Source of the DNA: Aquilaria yunnanensis
Lineage: Eukaryota; Streptophyta; Magnoliopsida; Malvales; Thymelaeaceae
Reading direction: 5' to 3'
Assembly (NCBI GenBank): GCA_039654915.1
Contig: JBDJPA010000012.1
Coordinates: 1,736,001-1,800,000 of the forward strand
DNA: 64,000 nucleotides
Below are positions 37,759 through 49,542 of the stretch, piece by piece. Numbering within the stretch: position 1 is the first letter of the stretch; every line of letters starts with the position of its first letter. The notes under the pieces were generated by a model. That model was not told where the DNA came from, ran no database searches, and worked only from the letters and a program-made list of their open reading frames with translations. The position numbers and the translations under genes are program-made.

Positions 37759-40700
37759 TCAGTGTCTGGTCACGCGAGTGATTATGTACCGTCCTTTCTC
37801 AAGATCAAACACCGTCTTCAACTGGGTTTTCCTCCATTTTGATATAGAACAAGCTAGAAATATCAGCATCATGGAGATGGCAATGAGGGAGAACAGTGTG
37901 GGGGAGTCGTCTGTGATAATAATCTTGATCCAGTCAGGATGGGGTGCATCCAAAGCAGCTGTACTGTGCGTGATGAAAGCTCCAACCGCCCAGTCAAGTG
38001 GTGTATCTCCCACCTGATTTGCGAACATGATCCTGTTCATGAGTTTCAAAGGCATAAGATTCAACAGGCCATTGGATACAAGGTAGAGGGCGAATGCTTC
38101 TCCATTCATAACATGCAAGTTAGCCTGACAAAACCATGGTCAGAGTCACCAAAGATTGTGACCCACTTAGAAGGTTCAATAAACTATGGGCCAATTCGTT
38201 TCGTCTAAAGTCAACTGACTTTTTTTAACTTTTTCATCTTTTTTACGTGAAACCAATTTCATTTGAAAGTTAATGTTATGTAGATGCAATAATCAATTTG
38301 AAAGTAAATTTTTAGGATGTTGTTAAATTTTTATGAATTTTTTTTTTTTAAGACTTGAAACTAGAAAAATTCATAAAAAATTAGTAAGATTATAAAAATT
38401 ATATTTTTAATTGATTATTGTAGCTACATAATATTGGCTTTTAATTAAAATTAGTTTCAAGTAAAAAAGATGTAAAAATAAGAAAAAGTCATTTTGTAGT
38501 CAATTGGCTAAAGTTGAAACGAATTGGGTGTATAACCTTAGGCACTTGAAAGATCCAGTTCGGATACCAGAATGATAATGATCCAACCTCAAAGGCATGC
38601 CACGGGCAAGACTGAAGCTTTAGATGGTAACTGGGATAATCTAAAACATTAGCAGTCTTTTTGCCCAGGGAGCAGAAACCTATACCACCCATTAATTAGG
38701 AATCACGCAAGAAAAATTCATCTTATCCCTGCATATGGCCGAGGATGTGTACCTTTCATCTTCTAAATCAATTCCAAGGCTATCATGAAGAAAGGCCACA
38801 ATATATGCTGATGAAAAACAATAGTGGAGCAAATCTTCCTCATCAAGGGCGTGGTGTTTGATTCCTAGCACAGACCACTCTTCGCCACAGAATTCTTGTC
38901 CAACTGTCAACAGATCAGAAAGATGCGCCTTTGGCCGAAGCCCAAAAAACTAATCATGGAAAAGATAAAAAAAAATGCGAAGGTTGAGTGAAAATTCTTA
39001 TATGGTTGTTAGTTGCCATTATGTTGTTCTCCCAACATGTATACGGAAAATGACAGCCAAACGTAACAAGGAATTAAAGAGCGAATAAAGAGACTGAAAA
39101 TGAATGACATATTACTTTTGAAGTGTGAAAGAAATTTTCAGTAGCCAAAAATCTTCCCTGAAGCTTAGGCACGTAAACTGATCCAAAAAAGCATTGATCG
39201 TAGGAGCAATTTTCTGCAGTTGAGACAAAAAGATTAACCTTTCAATGATAAGACCAATTTCTTCTACTACCTTATTAATTACCTCATTGAACAAGACATT
39301 GAGAAAATAAAGTCACAATACGTTTTCCTTCCTGTAAAAATGTCAGGGCCGCAGATCTGCACTCAGAAAAATTGCCTTGTGCCTCAAGTGTAGTAAAATA
39401 GTTATTCTCTTCTGCCAAAGAAGAAGGAGAAAGCTTCCACAAATATGTGTTATGTTGGTATCCTCTAGGTGTACAAGGATCAATAACAGTCCTCTCTTTA
39501 AGAAACTTGGAAGCTGCATTGGATTGGGACATGCATAGAGGTCATTTATGCTACATCCATTAGAATTCAGTCGAAGACAGGTTAATGGGATTCTGAGTCC
39601 TGACTTCATAAGCATGCTTCAAAAGAATTACAGGAGCTGACAGCTTCTCAAGCAGTATTGGCCTAAGCAGGAAAGCGAAGAGACAAAACATACCAGATCT
39701 GACATGTCCTGCGACGAGTAATTCCTTAACTGATTCAAACGCAACATTCTACATGAATTAAAACAATCTAAGCACCATATTTACAAATTTCCAACAAAAT
39801 CTCTATTCTATCAACAGAAACAAGAACAAATAACATCCAGCGAAGATGAAGGATCACCTGGCCAAAATGAAGAAAACTGTGGCTGTAAAGATTGTAACTA
39901 ATATTTTCGAGCTTCACTGTGCGTGAGAATTCAGGAGGCATAGGTTCATTTGACACAAAGGTCACCTAAGGAAGAAACACACCAGATTATCATTTTGTGG
40001 ACCTTTATATGTGATGCTCTAAATTCTAATGGAGGAGAATCGGAAAAAAAAACCAATAGACAAGACAACAGATTCTTCCAGCATAATCACCCAGTTTAAG
40101 CTTTTGAGCTGGTTTCTCATACAACTTCAATCAACATACACATGAAACACCATTGAAACGATTCATATTGGTTTTTCAATTGAACAAGATCAACTTTGGG
40201 TCTCTTCCACCAGTAGCAAACCACATAGTTTTTGGTTCATGGCTTCACGCCAATCTCATCAACATAAAATACGGAAATTTGTCAAATTAACATAAAAGGG
40301 TGGCTTAACACATTCTCCATTTCAAAAATGATAGATTCTAAGATTACCTTACAACCATTTTCATGATCACAAGGCATTTCTTTACATGTAAACTCATCTA
40401 TAATAAGAAAAACCAGACCTGAGCGGAAGCACCTCCAAGTTCAAAAATTCCAGTTGTATAATCAGGATCACCTCCCAAAGCACCAAGCGCATAGTTTGCA
40501 GCAACCCAAGCGTACAGCCCTTCATCCGAACCTGAGCAGCGCATACAAATTTAATAGCTGACATGCAAATCAAAGACAATGAAGCTAGAACAATAAAGCT
40601 AACATTACCTGTAATTACCGCTGCCCAGTGGTTCCTGAACTTAAACCCGGAATCTCTAAGTGCCCGCCGACACTGTTCCAGAATCCTGTCCTGAACCTCC

Positions 40701-41140
40701 ACATCCAGCAACCGCATTCCGGCGGTTGCCATCAGCCTTATCTCCGTCTGCTTCCACATCTTCCTCGGAACATTATTCCTCGCAAACTCCAGAAGCTCCA
40801 TAAGCGAATCCCCCGCAGACTCCAGAGCCGCCGCGTACGACGACAGTCCCGGATTCACCCTCATGGTAGCGATTCCGGCGCCGCCGGAGAAATCGAACAC
40901 CGCTCTTTCCTCCTCTACTCTGTAATTGAACACGTGAATTCTCGTCCCGGTGCTTCCTCCGTCGATTATGATGCCAAACCTCCTCGACTCTCCGGTTCCG
41001 AACACAAAGCAATAACCGACGAGGAGCAAAATCAGGGTCGTTGAAGTCGCTGCAAGGATGAGTGAGAGGCTTTGTCTTGAGTTCTTTCCGGGTCGGGAAA
41101 ACAATTTAGTAGGCCGAATCTGGAGCTTGATCGGCCCCAT
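37759..41140 (-). CDS. APY6-like: Apyrase / GDA1-CD39 nucleoside phosphatase, APY6-like
   Basis: Eight exons: 41140-40609, 40531-40419, 39965-39858, 39748-39694, 39513-39322, 39213-39116, 38949-38753 and 38032-37759. They join in frame to 522 residues. The enzyme family hydrolyses NTPs and NDPs in Golgi or extracytoplasmic space. Apyrase conserved regions are present: DGGSTGTRIHVF (about 60-71), LMATAGMRLL (136-145), SDEGLYAWVAANYALG (179-194), FELGGASAQV (207-216) and GDTPLDWAVGAF (440-451). A transmembrane helix lies near 26-48 and another near 475-495, so both ends are anchored, as in APY3-APY7 and unlike the single-anchor APY1 and APY2. The mid region has paired cysteines (DPCTPRGY, SECRSA, NCSYDQC, FCGEEW) typical of the luminal domain. 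Exon 4 is only 55 bp. The exon 4-5 junction was chosen by phase and family alignment from memory. A MITE sits in intron 7. Confidence 0.9.
38191..38527. mobile_element. MITE with long TIRs inside apyrase intron 7
   Basis: The left end ccaattcgtttcgtctaaag and the right end read in reverse, ccaattcgtttcaactttag, start inverted arms that stay similar for more than 100 bp (ttgaaagttaatgttatgta against its counterpart). The centre is a poly-T/AT loop. No clear target duplication was found. It lies between exon 8 and exon 7, so it must be spliced out with the intron. Confidence 0.75.
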
Positions 41141-42332
41141 TTTATCTGATTTTTTGCGATAGTAGCTCGAATTTGAGTCTGATTTCTCTGATTCTGAATT
41201 GAACTTGAATCCACACGTGGGCAGGCATGCGACGGTCGCATCAAACTAATCTGTACTCGGTTTTTGTTGGACGATTTGAATCATATGATATTGAACGAGA
41301 AAACGGAAGAAAACGAAAGGAAATTCTGCGGAATGACAGTGACTTTTTTTTTTCCCCTTCTTTTTGTGTCGTCTTTTTTCTTTTCCTTATTACGGATCCT
41401 TTGAATTGGATCGGAGAGGGAGAGGGCTACCGTCAAATTATCAGCCCTCTCACTGCTGCTCTCTCCTGGAAAAAAAATTATTTATTTGTGTTTCTGAAAG
41501 TTTCTTTGTTTTGATTCTTGTTTCAGGAGCTTTGTCCCATTAAATGTGTTCTCCGAGCCAAGTGGAATACTTTCGGGTTGATTCATTTTAGTTCGTGGGC
41601 TATTGGGTCGGGTCATGGAGTTTGATCCTGCCATTCAGTTTAATTGGAGATGATGTTATTCACATGCGGATTGGGTAGTAACATGGGTAAAAATTGACCA
41701 AGCTCGCCACCAGACGTGTTCTATCCCACCATCGGCCGCACCTCTCACCTCACCCAGCTTGCCATCGGACCTGTCCTATTCAATTAGATCTGTCCGACCA
41801 GAGTTTACCCAAATCGATTTATTCGGCTAAATCTACTAGGATTGATGCATTGAGAACAAGTGTGTTGTAGTTGAAGAAATTGTCAAAAAGAGCGGACGAG
41901 GAACTGGAGGCGAATCACGGCAACGTCTGGTTGTATCTGAAACCGGAACTTGCCGGCAAATACGGAACAACAAATACTATACCAGATTAGACGGAGAATC
42001 AACTTGCCCACTCACCTTGCCTCTTTATCTTGGCTTCAATAACCGATAATTGATTTGATCCAAATTTATTTCAAGCAAATTAGGGTACATGAGCTATAAG
42101 GGAACAACGGAGATTGGAAAAGGATGGTTTTTGTTACCCATTTATGGCGGGCGGCGATGGTGAACAATAAAGGTTAGAAAATGATGGTTTTATGCTCGAA
42201 TATCGCAGGGTGTGGTCAGGCTGGGAGTATCCAAAGGCAATGAGGGCTTGGGGAGCTATATTGGAAGCAATAGGTAGCCGGCAGATGAGTAGAGGAAGTG
42301 GGCAGCAGCTTCATCACTTTCAACTCACAGGA
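41141..42332. other. Apyrase promoter side and intergenic DNA up to the copia element
   Basis: The first 150 bp hold the apyrase 5' UTR and promoter. The plus-strand 95-codon frame at 41227-41514 overlaps this promoter and is not a likely gene. Nothing else was recognised. Confidence 0.45.
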
Positions 42333-42549
42333 TATTGACACTGTCGAATACTGGCTTTTCTTGTCTTTCATTGAGCAAAAGTGAGGTATATATACACGTA
42401 CAGGAGTTTGGCTTATTTGACCAAATCTCAATTAATATTAAATCAAATATTCTGATTTTAACTAATTGCCTAATCTACAAATATTATACATAAATAGAAA
42501 ACTAATACGATTATTCAAATCCATAGTTAATAAGGTAATTCCTCTAATA
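42333..42549 (-). repeat. Copia 3' LTR
   Basis: 217 bp, three transitions different from the 5' LTR. The internal side abuts the polypurine tract ttgaggggg on the minus strand. Confidence 0.92.
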
Positions 42550-42556
42550 TGCCCCC

Positions 42557-44002
42557 TCAAGATGGAGCTCGGTCAGAGAGTCCAATCTTGATCTTTAAGG
42601 ATTGGAAGCGAGTGCGGGGAAGAGGTTTGGTCAGGACGTCGGCTAGTTGATCTTCTGAAGACACATGGGTGACACGTAAGGCGCCACTTTGTACTTGATC
42701 CCGAATAAAGTGATAATCAATTGCAACATGCTTCATTCGTGAATGGAAGACAGGATTGGAGCAAAGATGGGTGGCACCGATATTGTCACAATAGATAACT
42801 GGGGCAACTGGAAGACATATGCCAAGCTCAGTTAGAAGAGAACAGATCCACCGTAGCTCAGCAGTCGTGGAAGCAACAGCGCGATATTCAGCTTCAGTGG
42901 AGGAGCGAGCAACGGTTCGTTGTTTCTTAGAGGACCAGGAGATGGGATTGCGACCAAGGTAAACAATATAAGCACTGGTGGAGGTGTAGTCATCCTTATT
43001 ACCGGCCCAGTCAGCATCAGAGAAGGCATGAAGAGCTAGAGAGGTGTCACAATGTAAGGCAAGACCATGAGTAGCTGTACCGGACAGATACCGAAGCAAG
43101 CGTTTGACAGCATTCCAATGATCAGTAGAAGGTCGATGCATAAACTGAGACAGCTTGTTAACGGCATATGCAATATCAAGGCGAGTGAGGCATAAGTATT
43201 GGAGACTTCCAACGACTGTTCTATATTCGGAAGGATCGGGCAAGGTAGTGCCTGACAGGGATGTAAGTGTTGGCTCAGTAGCAAGCGGAGTGGTGACAGA
43301 TTTGGCGCCAGTCATATGAGTGCGAGCAAGAAGGTCTGTGATGTATTTTCGCTGAGAGAGAAGTAAGCCATTTGAAGTGGAGACAACTTCAATACCAAGA
43401 AAGTACGTCAAATCACCAAGATCTTTGATGGAGAATCTTTGGTCGAGAAGATCAATAAACCGTTGAACGGTAGTGGCATTACTTCCTGTAATAATTATAT
43501 CATCAACATACACAAGTAGATAGACAAGATTACCTTTGGTGTTGAAGACGAACAGTGATGTGTCCGCATGGGAGTTTGTAAATCCAGAGGCTATAAGAAA
43601 TTGTCGGAGCTCATGGTACCAGGCCCGTGGTGCTTGTTTGAGACCATATATGGCTTTCCGTAGTTTGCATACATGAGTGGGATTATCACGATCAAGAAAA
43701 CCTGGTGGTTGGGCCATGAAAACATCTTCAGAGAGGTGACCTTGTAGGAAGGCATTGTTGACATCAAGTTGACGGAGAGACCACCCTTGACTGACCGCAA
43801 GACTTAGAACCAAGCGAACAATAGTAGGTTTAACAACTGGACTGAATGTGTCATAATAATCAACACCAGGACGTTGATGGAATCCTTTGGCAACGAGTCG
43901 CGCCTTGTACCTATCAACAGAACCATCAGGTAAACATTTGATTCGATAAATCCATTTACAGCCGACAAGGTTTTGTGTGGAATAAGGGGGACAAGTTCCC
44001 AA
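42557..44002 (-). pseudogene. Copia reverse transcriptase and RNase H
   Basis: An open stretch of 481 codons on the minus strand. RT begins near GCKWIYRIK, with [13 protein letters not shown] around residue 78 and the catalytic YVDD at 165-168. RNase H follows, with FSDADWAG near 330 and SSTEAEYRA, and the C-terminus holds [10 protein letters not shown]. There is no ATG at its head; it is the downstream part of the gag-pol polyprotein and is out of frame with the preceding segment because of a one-base loss at or near the G5 run at 43986-43990. The domain itself has no stop. Confidence 0.92.
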
Positions 44003-44010
44003 GTGCCATT

Positions 44011-44698
44011 TTATACAAGAGCATCGTACTCTTCAGCCATAGCCTGACGCCATTGAGGATTTTGTAGTGCTTGGGTCAGTGTGTGCGGCTCAAGGTGATG
44101 GTTTGATGTGAGGGTAGCGGTGAGATTGAGTTTTTGAATGGGTTTAAGGATGTGGTTTTTAGCACGAGTGGTCATGGGGTGGGTGTTGGTGGTTGGTTTT
44201 GGAGTAGGGGAGTCTGGATTTGGTTTGTTGGACAGTTCTGGGCAAGCAGATGATGTGGTTGGGGGCACTGAAGGTTGGCTAAGAGGAAGTATAGTTTCGG
44301 AAGGGGTACTGTGGTGGACCAGAGTTGGAGTGTGAGAAGAGTTCGAGCTTAGGTGCGAGGCTGTGGAAGTGGTGTTGAGAGGCGTAAACTTGGTAGGAAG
44401 AAAGGATGCTGAAGGAAGCCAATTTGGTAGTGTTTGTGGACTTGGACGGTTTAGATGACTATGAATGGAGTTGAATGGAAAGACAGTTTCCACAAATTGA
44501 ACATGTCGGGATGTGTAGAGTTTGGAAGTAGAAGGATCGAGACAAAGGTAGGCGCTTTGGGTGAGGGAGTATCCAAGGAACACACACGGAATGGATCGAG
44601 ATTCAAGTTTATGACTGGAATATGGTCGAAGCCATGGATAGCATAAGCAACCAAAGATACGAAGTTTTGTATAGTTTGGTGGAATGTGGAAGAGGGAC
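44011..44698 (-). pseudogene. Copia integrase C-terminal region and linker
   Basis: Minus-strand continuation of the copia polyprotein after the gypsy insertion. It runs from KLRIFGCLCYPWLRPY through CVFLGYS (the GKGY-like integrase tail) into a Ser/Thr/Pro-rich linker and ends at EEYDALV followed by a TAA stop at 44013-44011, where functional relatives continue (NGTWELVP is still readable after the stop). Phase arithmetic shows this frame joins the 55-56 kb integrase frame exactly if the gypsy element and one target duplication are removed. Confidence 0.88.
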
Positions 44699-47433
44699 TG
44701 TAATGCCCGGAAAATCCAAACTGATTAGGTCCCGGGGTAAGTGGATTGGGAGCCAAAGAATTTTCCTAATTTGGGAATTTAGCTGAATTAATGTGAGGGG
44801 ACATTAAATTAAGTGTTAAGGATTCATGAAATTAAGCTTGGCTTAGGCCAAGAAAAATAATGGTGAAAATGGTGGATTTCAAAGATAAAGGACTCAATTG
44901 AACAAAGGAATTGTTGTAAGTTGGGCTCAATTGCCCAAATTCAAAAGATTGGAGGACTAAGTGGGGAATTGACCCATTTTCATGGCCTTGGATGCCATGG
45001 CTAGCCATGTCCATTCAAAATAATATATTTTATGCCACCTCCACCTCCACCCACACCTCCACTCACCTTTGTCCCCCACCTTCACCATTTCATCATTTAA
45101 CTTCACCAATTCTTCCAATTTGTCCCCCCACTTTGTCTCCCACTTCCCATTTGAATTATTACTCCACTAAGGCATTATTCCCACCCATTTTGGACACCCA
45201 TAACCGTACATACACTCCCCCATTCAACAAAATACATTTCTTCACTCATCTCACCTCATTCAAGCCATTTCACTCTCTTTCTTCAATCTCTCTCTACAAA
45301 CTCTCTCTCCCTTCTCTCTAGTTTTGGCCAACACTTGTTCTTCTCTCCAAGAACATTTCTAACTCTTCTCCTTCCTCCAAAAATTCTGCCATCACTAGAA
45401 ATCACCCTTCCATAAATTAAAACCAAGTGTTCTTGGTGGAATTCATGCTCTAAACACCCAAAGAGCAAGAATCAAGTAAAAGATTCAAAGAAAACCAAGG
45501 AGAGAAATTCGGCCATCTTCATTTCTTAGAGGTTTTGAACTCTTCTCAAGGAGTTCTTTATGTATATGAGCTTCTAAGCTCATTGGGAGGAAGAATCAAG
45601 AAAAAAATTTGAAGAACATCAAGCACACAAAATTCGGTCTCACCTCCTAGTCGAGGTTTCGTAAGTGTGAACCAAGTATTCTTGGTATTTTGATTTCTTT
45701 AAGATAATTACCAAGTGTTCTTGGTATTTTATGGATTACTAATTTATTTGGCCATTTTGGTTCTTGTGCTAGAAAATCATTTCTAGAAACCAACAAGCGA
45801 GGAAATCGAAGGAAAACAAGCTTCTAAGAAGCTTTCGGTATTGGTAAGGATTCCTATACTCTTTGAGTATTCGGGCCCCTAGGTGATGGTCAAAGAACCA
45901 TATGATCCTAGGTGTGCTAAGAGGGCATAAGTTAAATTATTGCTTCGGCAATTCTGTATCGCTCATGAGCTAAGTTAAGTAAGCAAGCATTATGGGCTAG
46001 GATTTAAGTAGGCCACCTTAAATTCCTATGCTAAGTGAGATCTCCGAAAATGAAAAGTATGTGAAATTAATGAAATAAAACTTGAGGGATGCTTGCTGCC
46101 CTTCTGTAAATCAAGGTGTTAAGTGGCGTGTGTTTGTGTGCTTCTATGAATTTGTTGTGCATGCTAACCCCCGATTTCGATTATTATTGTATATACATGT
46201 ATCTTTGTGTTTTCTTTGTCTTTATGTTTTCTTTGCAGGATTTTTGGAATATTTATTGCCATTACATTCTTGGCATATGTTAGGCCATAAAGGCCATATG
46301 TTAGGCTTTGGAAGCCATACGGAATCCTTATTGAGATTTAAATCTCACCCGCCCTACTCTACCTTTGTAGGAAAAAGTGTGCTCGAAAGATTGAGCTAAG
46401 AGTCCTAAGTACTCTTTCTGTGGTGTTGAGGTTGAGTATGTAAATACTATTTGCTCAATTTATTCTAAGTATTTACCTTTAGTTGCTTGAAAATCAAGCT
46501 AATAAAATGTGGACTTTGTGTGCAGGACTACGAGTCTAGAAACTGTGGGAACAACGTCTTAAGGTGGATTTGTGTTCTTTGGATTATGGCTTGCTTTTAA
46601 GCATGTAATAGTTGGTCTTAGTTAAATGACCAAATTTATGGACTTAGCTAAAATTTGGCCAAACTTAGTATTTTGGGCTTGTAATATGGACTATGGACAC
46701 TTTGGGTGTTTTTATTGCTTGGTGGACTTACCAAGGCCCATGCATGTTTTATGGAAGTATGATTTTCATGAAAATCGGAAGCATGTATAAATTGGGCTTA
46801 AATGCATGTTTTGGGCTTAAATAAGAAATTAGAAAATTTGAATATGTTCTTGGTTAATTTTGGGCCATATGCATGTTAAGTATGGAAAAGGCCCATAAGC
46901 CCATGTTTATGTTGAAAGCATGCTATGTTTGGATTTGTATGCACACTCAAAGAAAAACATGCAAATAAACTTGGAGAAGCATGAAATTGGATGCATGTGT
47001 AAAGATTGGCTAATAAGGAATTCAAGTGCACGTACGTGAATTAATATATGCCTAAGCATTAGTTGCATCTAAAGGCATTAAGTGATTATGTGCACTAGTG
47101 AACACTAAAACACATAAGCATGCAAACCATATGCATGAAAATAAGTTTTCAAACTTAAGTTGGTGTTTTGGATGCCATGCATAATCTTGGCTAAAGCTTG
47201 GTAAATACCATGAAAATGAACACATGAAATCCACATAGGTGCTAGTTTGTTTCCAAGAGCACTTAAACTTAAACCTTTAATAAGAACATAACAAGCTAGT
47301 ACCAGTAAGTATCCTGGGGTTCGTGCCCATAAGTCTTAGTGAGTAATAAAAGTCCCTTCGATTTAATTAAACTTCCGCTGCATGTTTTAGGTAATTGGGC
47401 CCGGATGGGCCAGGGGCAGTTTAGGGCACGACA
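44699..47433 (+). repeat. Gypsy 5' LTR
   Basis: 2735 bp, TG...CA ends. It contains three copies of the palindrome ACCAAG-N4-CTTGGT (45422-45437, 45671-45686, 45710-45725). Open frames of 105-109 codons inside (44992-45321, 46082-46399) recur in the other LTR because the sequences are the same, not because they are conserved genes. Confidence 0.96.
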
Positions 47434-47436
47434 GCT

Positions 47437-47448
47437 TGGTATCAGAGC
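47437..47448 (+). other. Gypsy primer-binding site
   Basis: TGGTATCAGAGC, complementary to the 3' end of initiator methionine tRNA, three bases after the 5' LTR. Confidence 0.9.
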
Positions 47449-47535
47449 AAGTTTGCTCTAAAGGACCAAAGTTTTGGTCTATGATTCTTAGTATAGACTT
47501 GTTCCCACATAGGTTAAGTCCACTAATGAATATTT

Positions 47536-48960
47536 ATGAATATTGAGCAATTATGTGCCTTGCTTGTTGTTAATTGTAGGATGAGAACCAGAAATATGAA
47601 CCGAGGCCGAAATGGAAATGAAAATTCCCATCAAGGGAATGAAAATGCTGGCTTTGTGCCAGAGGCCCAAGTCAGGCCTTATGAGCCCATCAGGGCTAAT
47701 GTTACTGGGCCTAGCATTAATGCCCAAGAAGGAAGAGAAGCAAGAATGGAAGCAATGATGGAAGCTATGCAGGCCAATATGGCCCAATTAGCAGCTAGCA
47801 TGCAGATCCTGGCAAGGGGTCAAGCCCAAGTCCCAGAGCCTGCTGGGCAGCAAAGAGAGCCACCAATGAGAAGGAGGCCAGGAAAAGAACCTGTACTCGA
47901 TGATCAAGCTAGCGAGAATGGCGATGATGAGGACGAAGAAAGAAGAAACCCACGAGCAAGAAGAATAAGATCTGAGATCCAACAAGAATTAAGAGAAGAA
48001 GAGGAAGAAAGTCCAAATGCAGAAGAGCTGGACATGGAGGATATTGATGGACCTACCCAACTCACTGCCACCACCAGGGCAGTGAGGGCGCAAAGAGGGA
48101 GGCCCAATATTGATAATGCTGGGGGCCTAAGAGAAGGCCAATTGGAGGGGTTCCTTGCCCTAAAACCTCCAGTATTTAAAGGAAGCTGTAACCCAGATGA
48201 AGCAGAATTTTGGAAAAACCAGATCGAAAAGATCTTTGAGAGAATGGAGGTTTCCGCTTCTCAGAAGGTCTTACTGGCAACCTTCAAACTAGAAGGAAAT
48301 GCTGAGTTATGGTGGAGAGCAGTCCATAGGACATATGCTAGCAAAAATGCTAGGCGGCCTGCTCAAAGGAGAAGAGCAATGAGATGGCCCGAATTCGAAG
48401 AAGTGTTTCATCAACAATACATCGGTGAAGCACAGAAAGACCAAAAGCAGGTTGAGTTTGACCTGCTTGAGCAGAAAGAGCTCTCCGTACTAGAATATGA
48501 ACAGAGGTTTAGTAACCTCATAAGATATGCACCACAGTACGATGATCGAGAGGATATAAAGGCCAAGAGGTTCCTTCGAGGACTTAGGCCAGAGCTGAGG
48601 CAAATACTCAGAGCAGTAGGAGCCAACAAATACCACGACATTGTACAGAAGGCTATGGCCCTAGAGCAAGAGTTCAGGGGACAATTCATGATTGGCTCCG
48701 GAAGTACCAGTAGACTACAAAAGCCCTCTAAAAAGAGAGGAAAAGATAGCTTGGCATATGAGCCAAGAATGGATAAGAGAATGAAGGCCACAGCCCCCTA
48801 CGGGCCACAATGTGAAACGTGTGGTAAGTTCCATGGCCAAAAGCCATGCTACAGGCTCACTTCCGGATGCCTAAAATGCGGCGCCCAGGATCACTGGGTA
48901 AAAGACTGCCCTGCCAAGGGAGAAGATCAGAGGACCCCGGGAGGGTTCAATAACAGATAG
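47536..48960 (+). CDS. gag: Gypsy Gag (capsid and nucleocapsid)
   Basis: 474 codons from an ATG at 47536; the second in-frame ATG at 47581 (MRTRNMNRG) is a better Tekay-type start. An acidic, Arg-rich N-terminal region precedes the capsid domain, which runs from FLALKPPVFKG (near residue 210) through LWWRAV, RWPEFEEVFHQQY and RFLRGLRPEL to about residue 395. A CCHC zinc knuckle CLKCGAQDHWVKDC lies at 445-458, with another Cys/His cluster just before it. The frame ends in a TAG at 48958-48960, and the protease continues in the same frame right after it. Confidence 0.93.
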   Translation: MNIEQLCALLVVNCRMRTRNMNRGRNGNENSHQGNENAGFVPEAQVRPYEPIRANVTGPSINAQEGREARMEAMMEAMQANMAQLAASMQILARGQAQVPEPAGQQREPPMRRRPGKEPVLDDQASENGDDEDEERRNPRARRIRSEIQQELREEEEESPNAEELDMEDIDGPTQLTATTRAVRAQRGRPNIDNAGGLREGQLEGFLALKPPVFKGSCNPDEAEFWKNQIEKIFERMEVSASQKVLLATFKLEGNAELWWRAVHRTYASKNARRPAQRRRAMRWPEFEEVFHQQYIGEAQKDQKQVEFDLLEQKELSVLEYEQRFSNLIRYAPQYDDREDIKAKRFLRGLRPELRQILRAVGANKYHDIVQKAMALEQEFRGQFMIGSGSTSRLQKPSKKRGKDSLAYEPRMDKRMKATAPYGPQCETCGKFHGQKPCYRLTSGCLKCGAQDHWVKDCPAKGEDQRTPGGFNNR

Positions 48961-49542
48961 GCACATAGACAATTGCCCATAAAGAGGCCCAATATACCTC
49001 CACCACCGAGGAGGGACCAGGGCCCTAGCATGCCCCAGGGTAGGAATAAACAAGCTCAAGCTGCTGGAAGAGTATTCCAGATTGAGAGTTCGAGAAAAGC
49101 ACGAGAGGACCCAGAGGACAACAGAGCTGGGGACGATGAAGAAGAAATGGACCAGGCCGGGCTGGTCAGGCAAACTCTTGCAGGTACCATTATTATTAAT
49201 GGTTATGAGGTATCAGTTTTATTTGATACTGGTGCATCTTTATCTATAGTATCCTCTAAGCTAGTTAAAGATATGAACCTAGAAGTATGCAATACGGATA
49301 AAATGTACCTGGTTAAAACTGCCGGGAACGAGGTCTTGATAACATACCATATGGTAAAAGATTGCATGCTTAGGCTAGGTGAGCTAGAGCTTAGAGCCGA
49401 CCTAATAATCTTGGATACTAATGGATATGATATCATACTAGGTATGAACTGGCTTAGTACCAACCGGGTAGTCATAGACTGCCATGCCAGGCAACTTTAT
49501 CTGCCTGGACACAAACCTCAATCTTTGAAAAAAATCTTCTAG
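48961..49542 (+). CDS. pro: Gypsy aspartic protease
   Basis: Open for 193 codons in the same frame as Gag, starting directly after Gag's TAG, with a linker of about 90 residues. The active site is [10 protein letters not shown] (Asp at about 49225), followed by the flap-like region and [17 protein letters not shown]. It matures the Gag-Pol polyprotein. The frame ends at a TAG at 49540-49542, just after a run of seven A (49528-49534). The polymerase continues one base ahead in frame. Confidence 0.9.
   Translation, partial: AHRQLPIKRPNIPPPPRRDQGPSMPQGRNKQAQAAGRVFQIESSRKAREDPEDNRAGDDEEEMDQAGLVRQTLAGTIIINGYEVSVLFDTGASLSIVSSKLVKDMNLEVCNTDKMYLVKTAGNEVLITYHMVKDCMLRLGELELRADLIILDTNGYDIILGMNWLSTNRVVIDCHARQLYLPGHKPQSLKKIF

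Noticed and set aside
40628..41044. 138-codon plus-strand frame across apyrase exon 1
   Set aside because: It is antisense to a GC-rich real exon with catalytic motifs, so it is a shadow frame.
41227..41514. 95-codon plus-strand frame
   Set aside because: It overlaps the apyrase promoter and 5' UTR, is low in complexity at the end, and matches no family.
44992..46399. 109- and 105-codon frames repeated at 52882 and 53972
   Set aside because: They lie in the two copies of the gypsy LTR, so duplication is explained by the LTRs; no domain and no coding pattern.
47551..49173. Several minus-strand frames of 60-126 codons
   Set aside because: Antisense to gypsy gag and protease; no motifs of their own.
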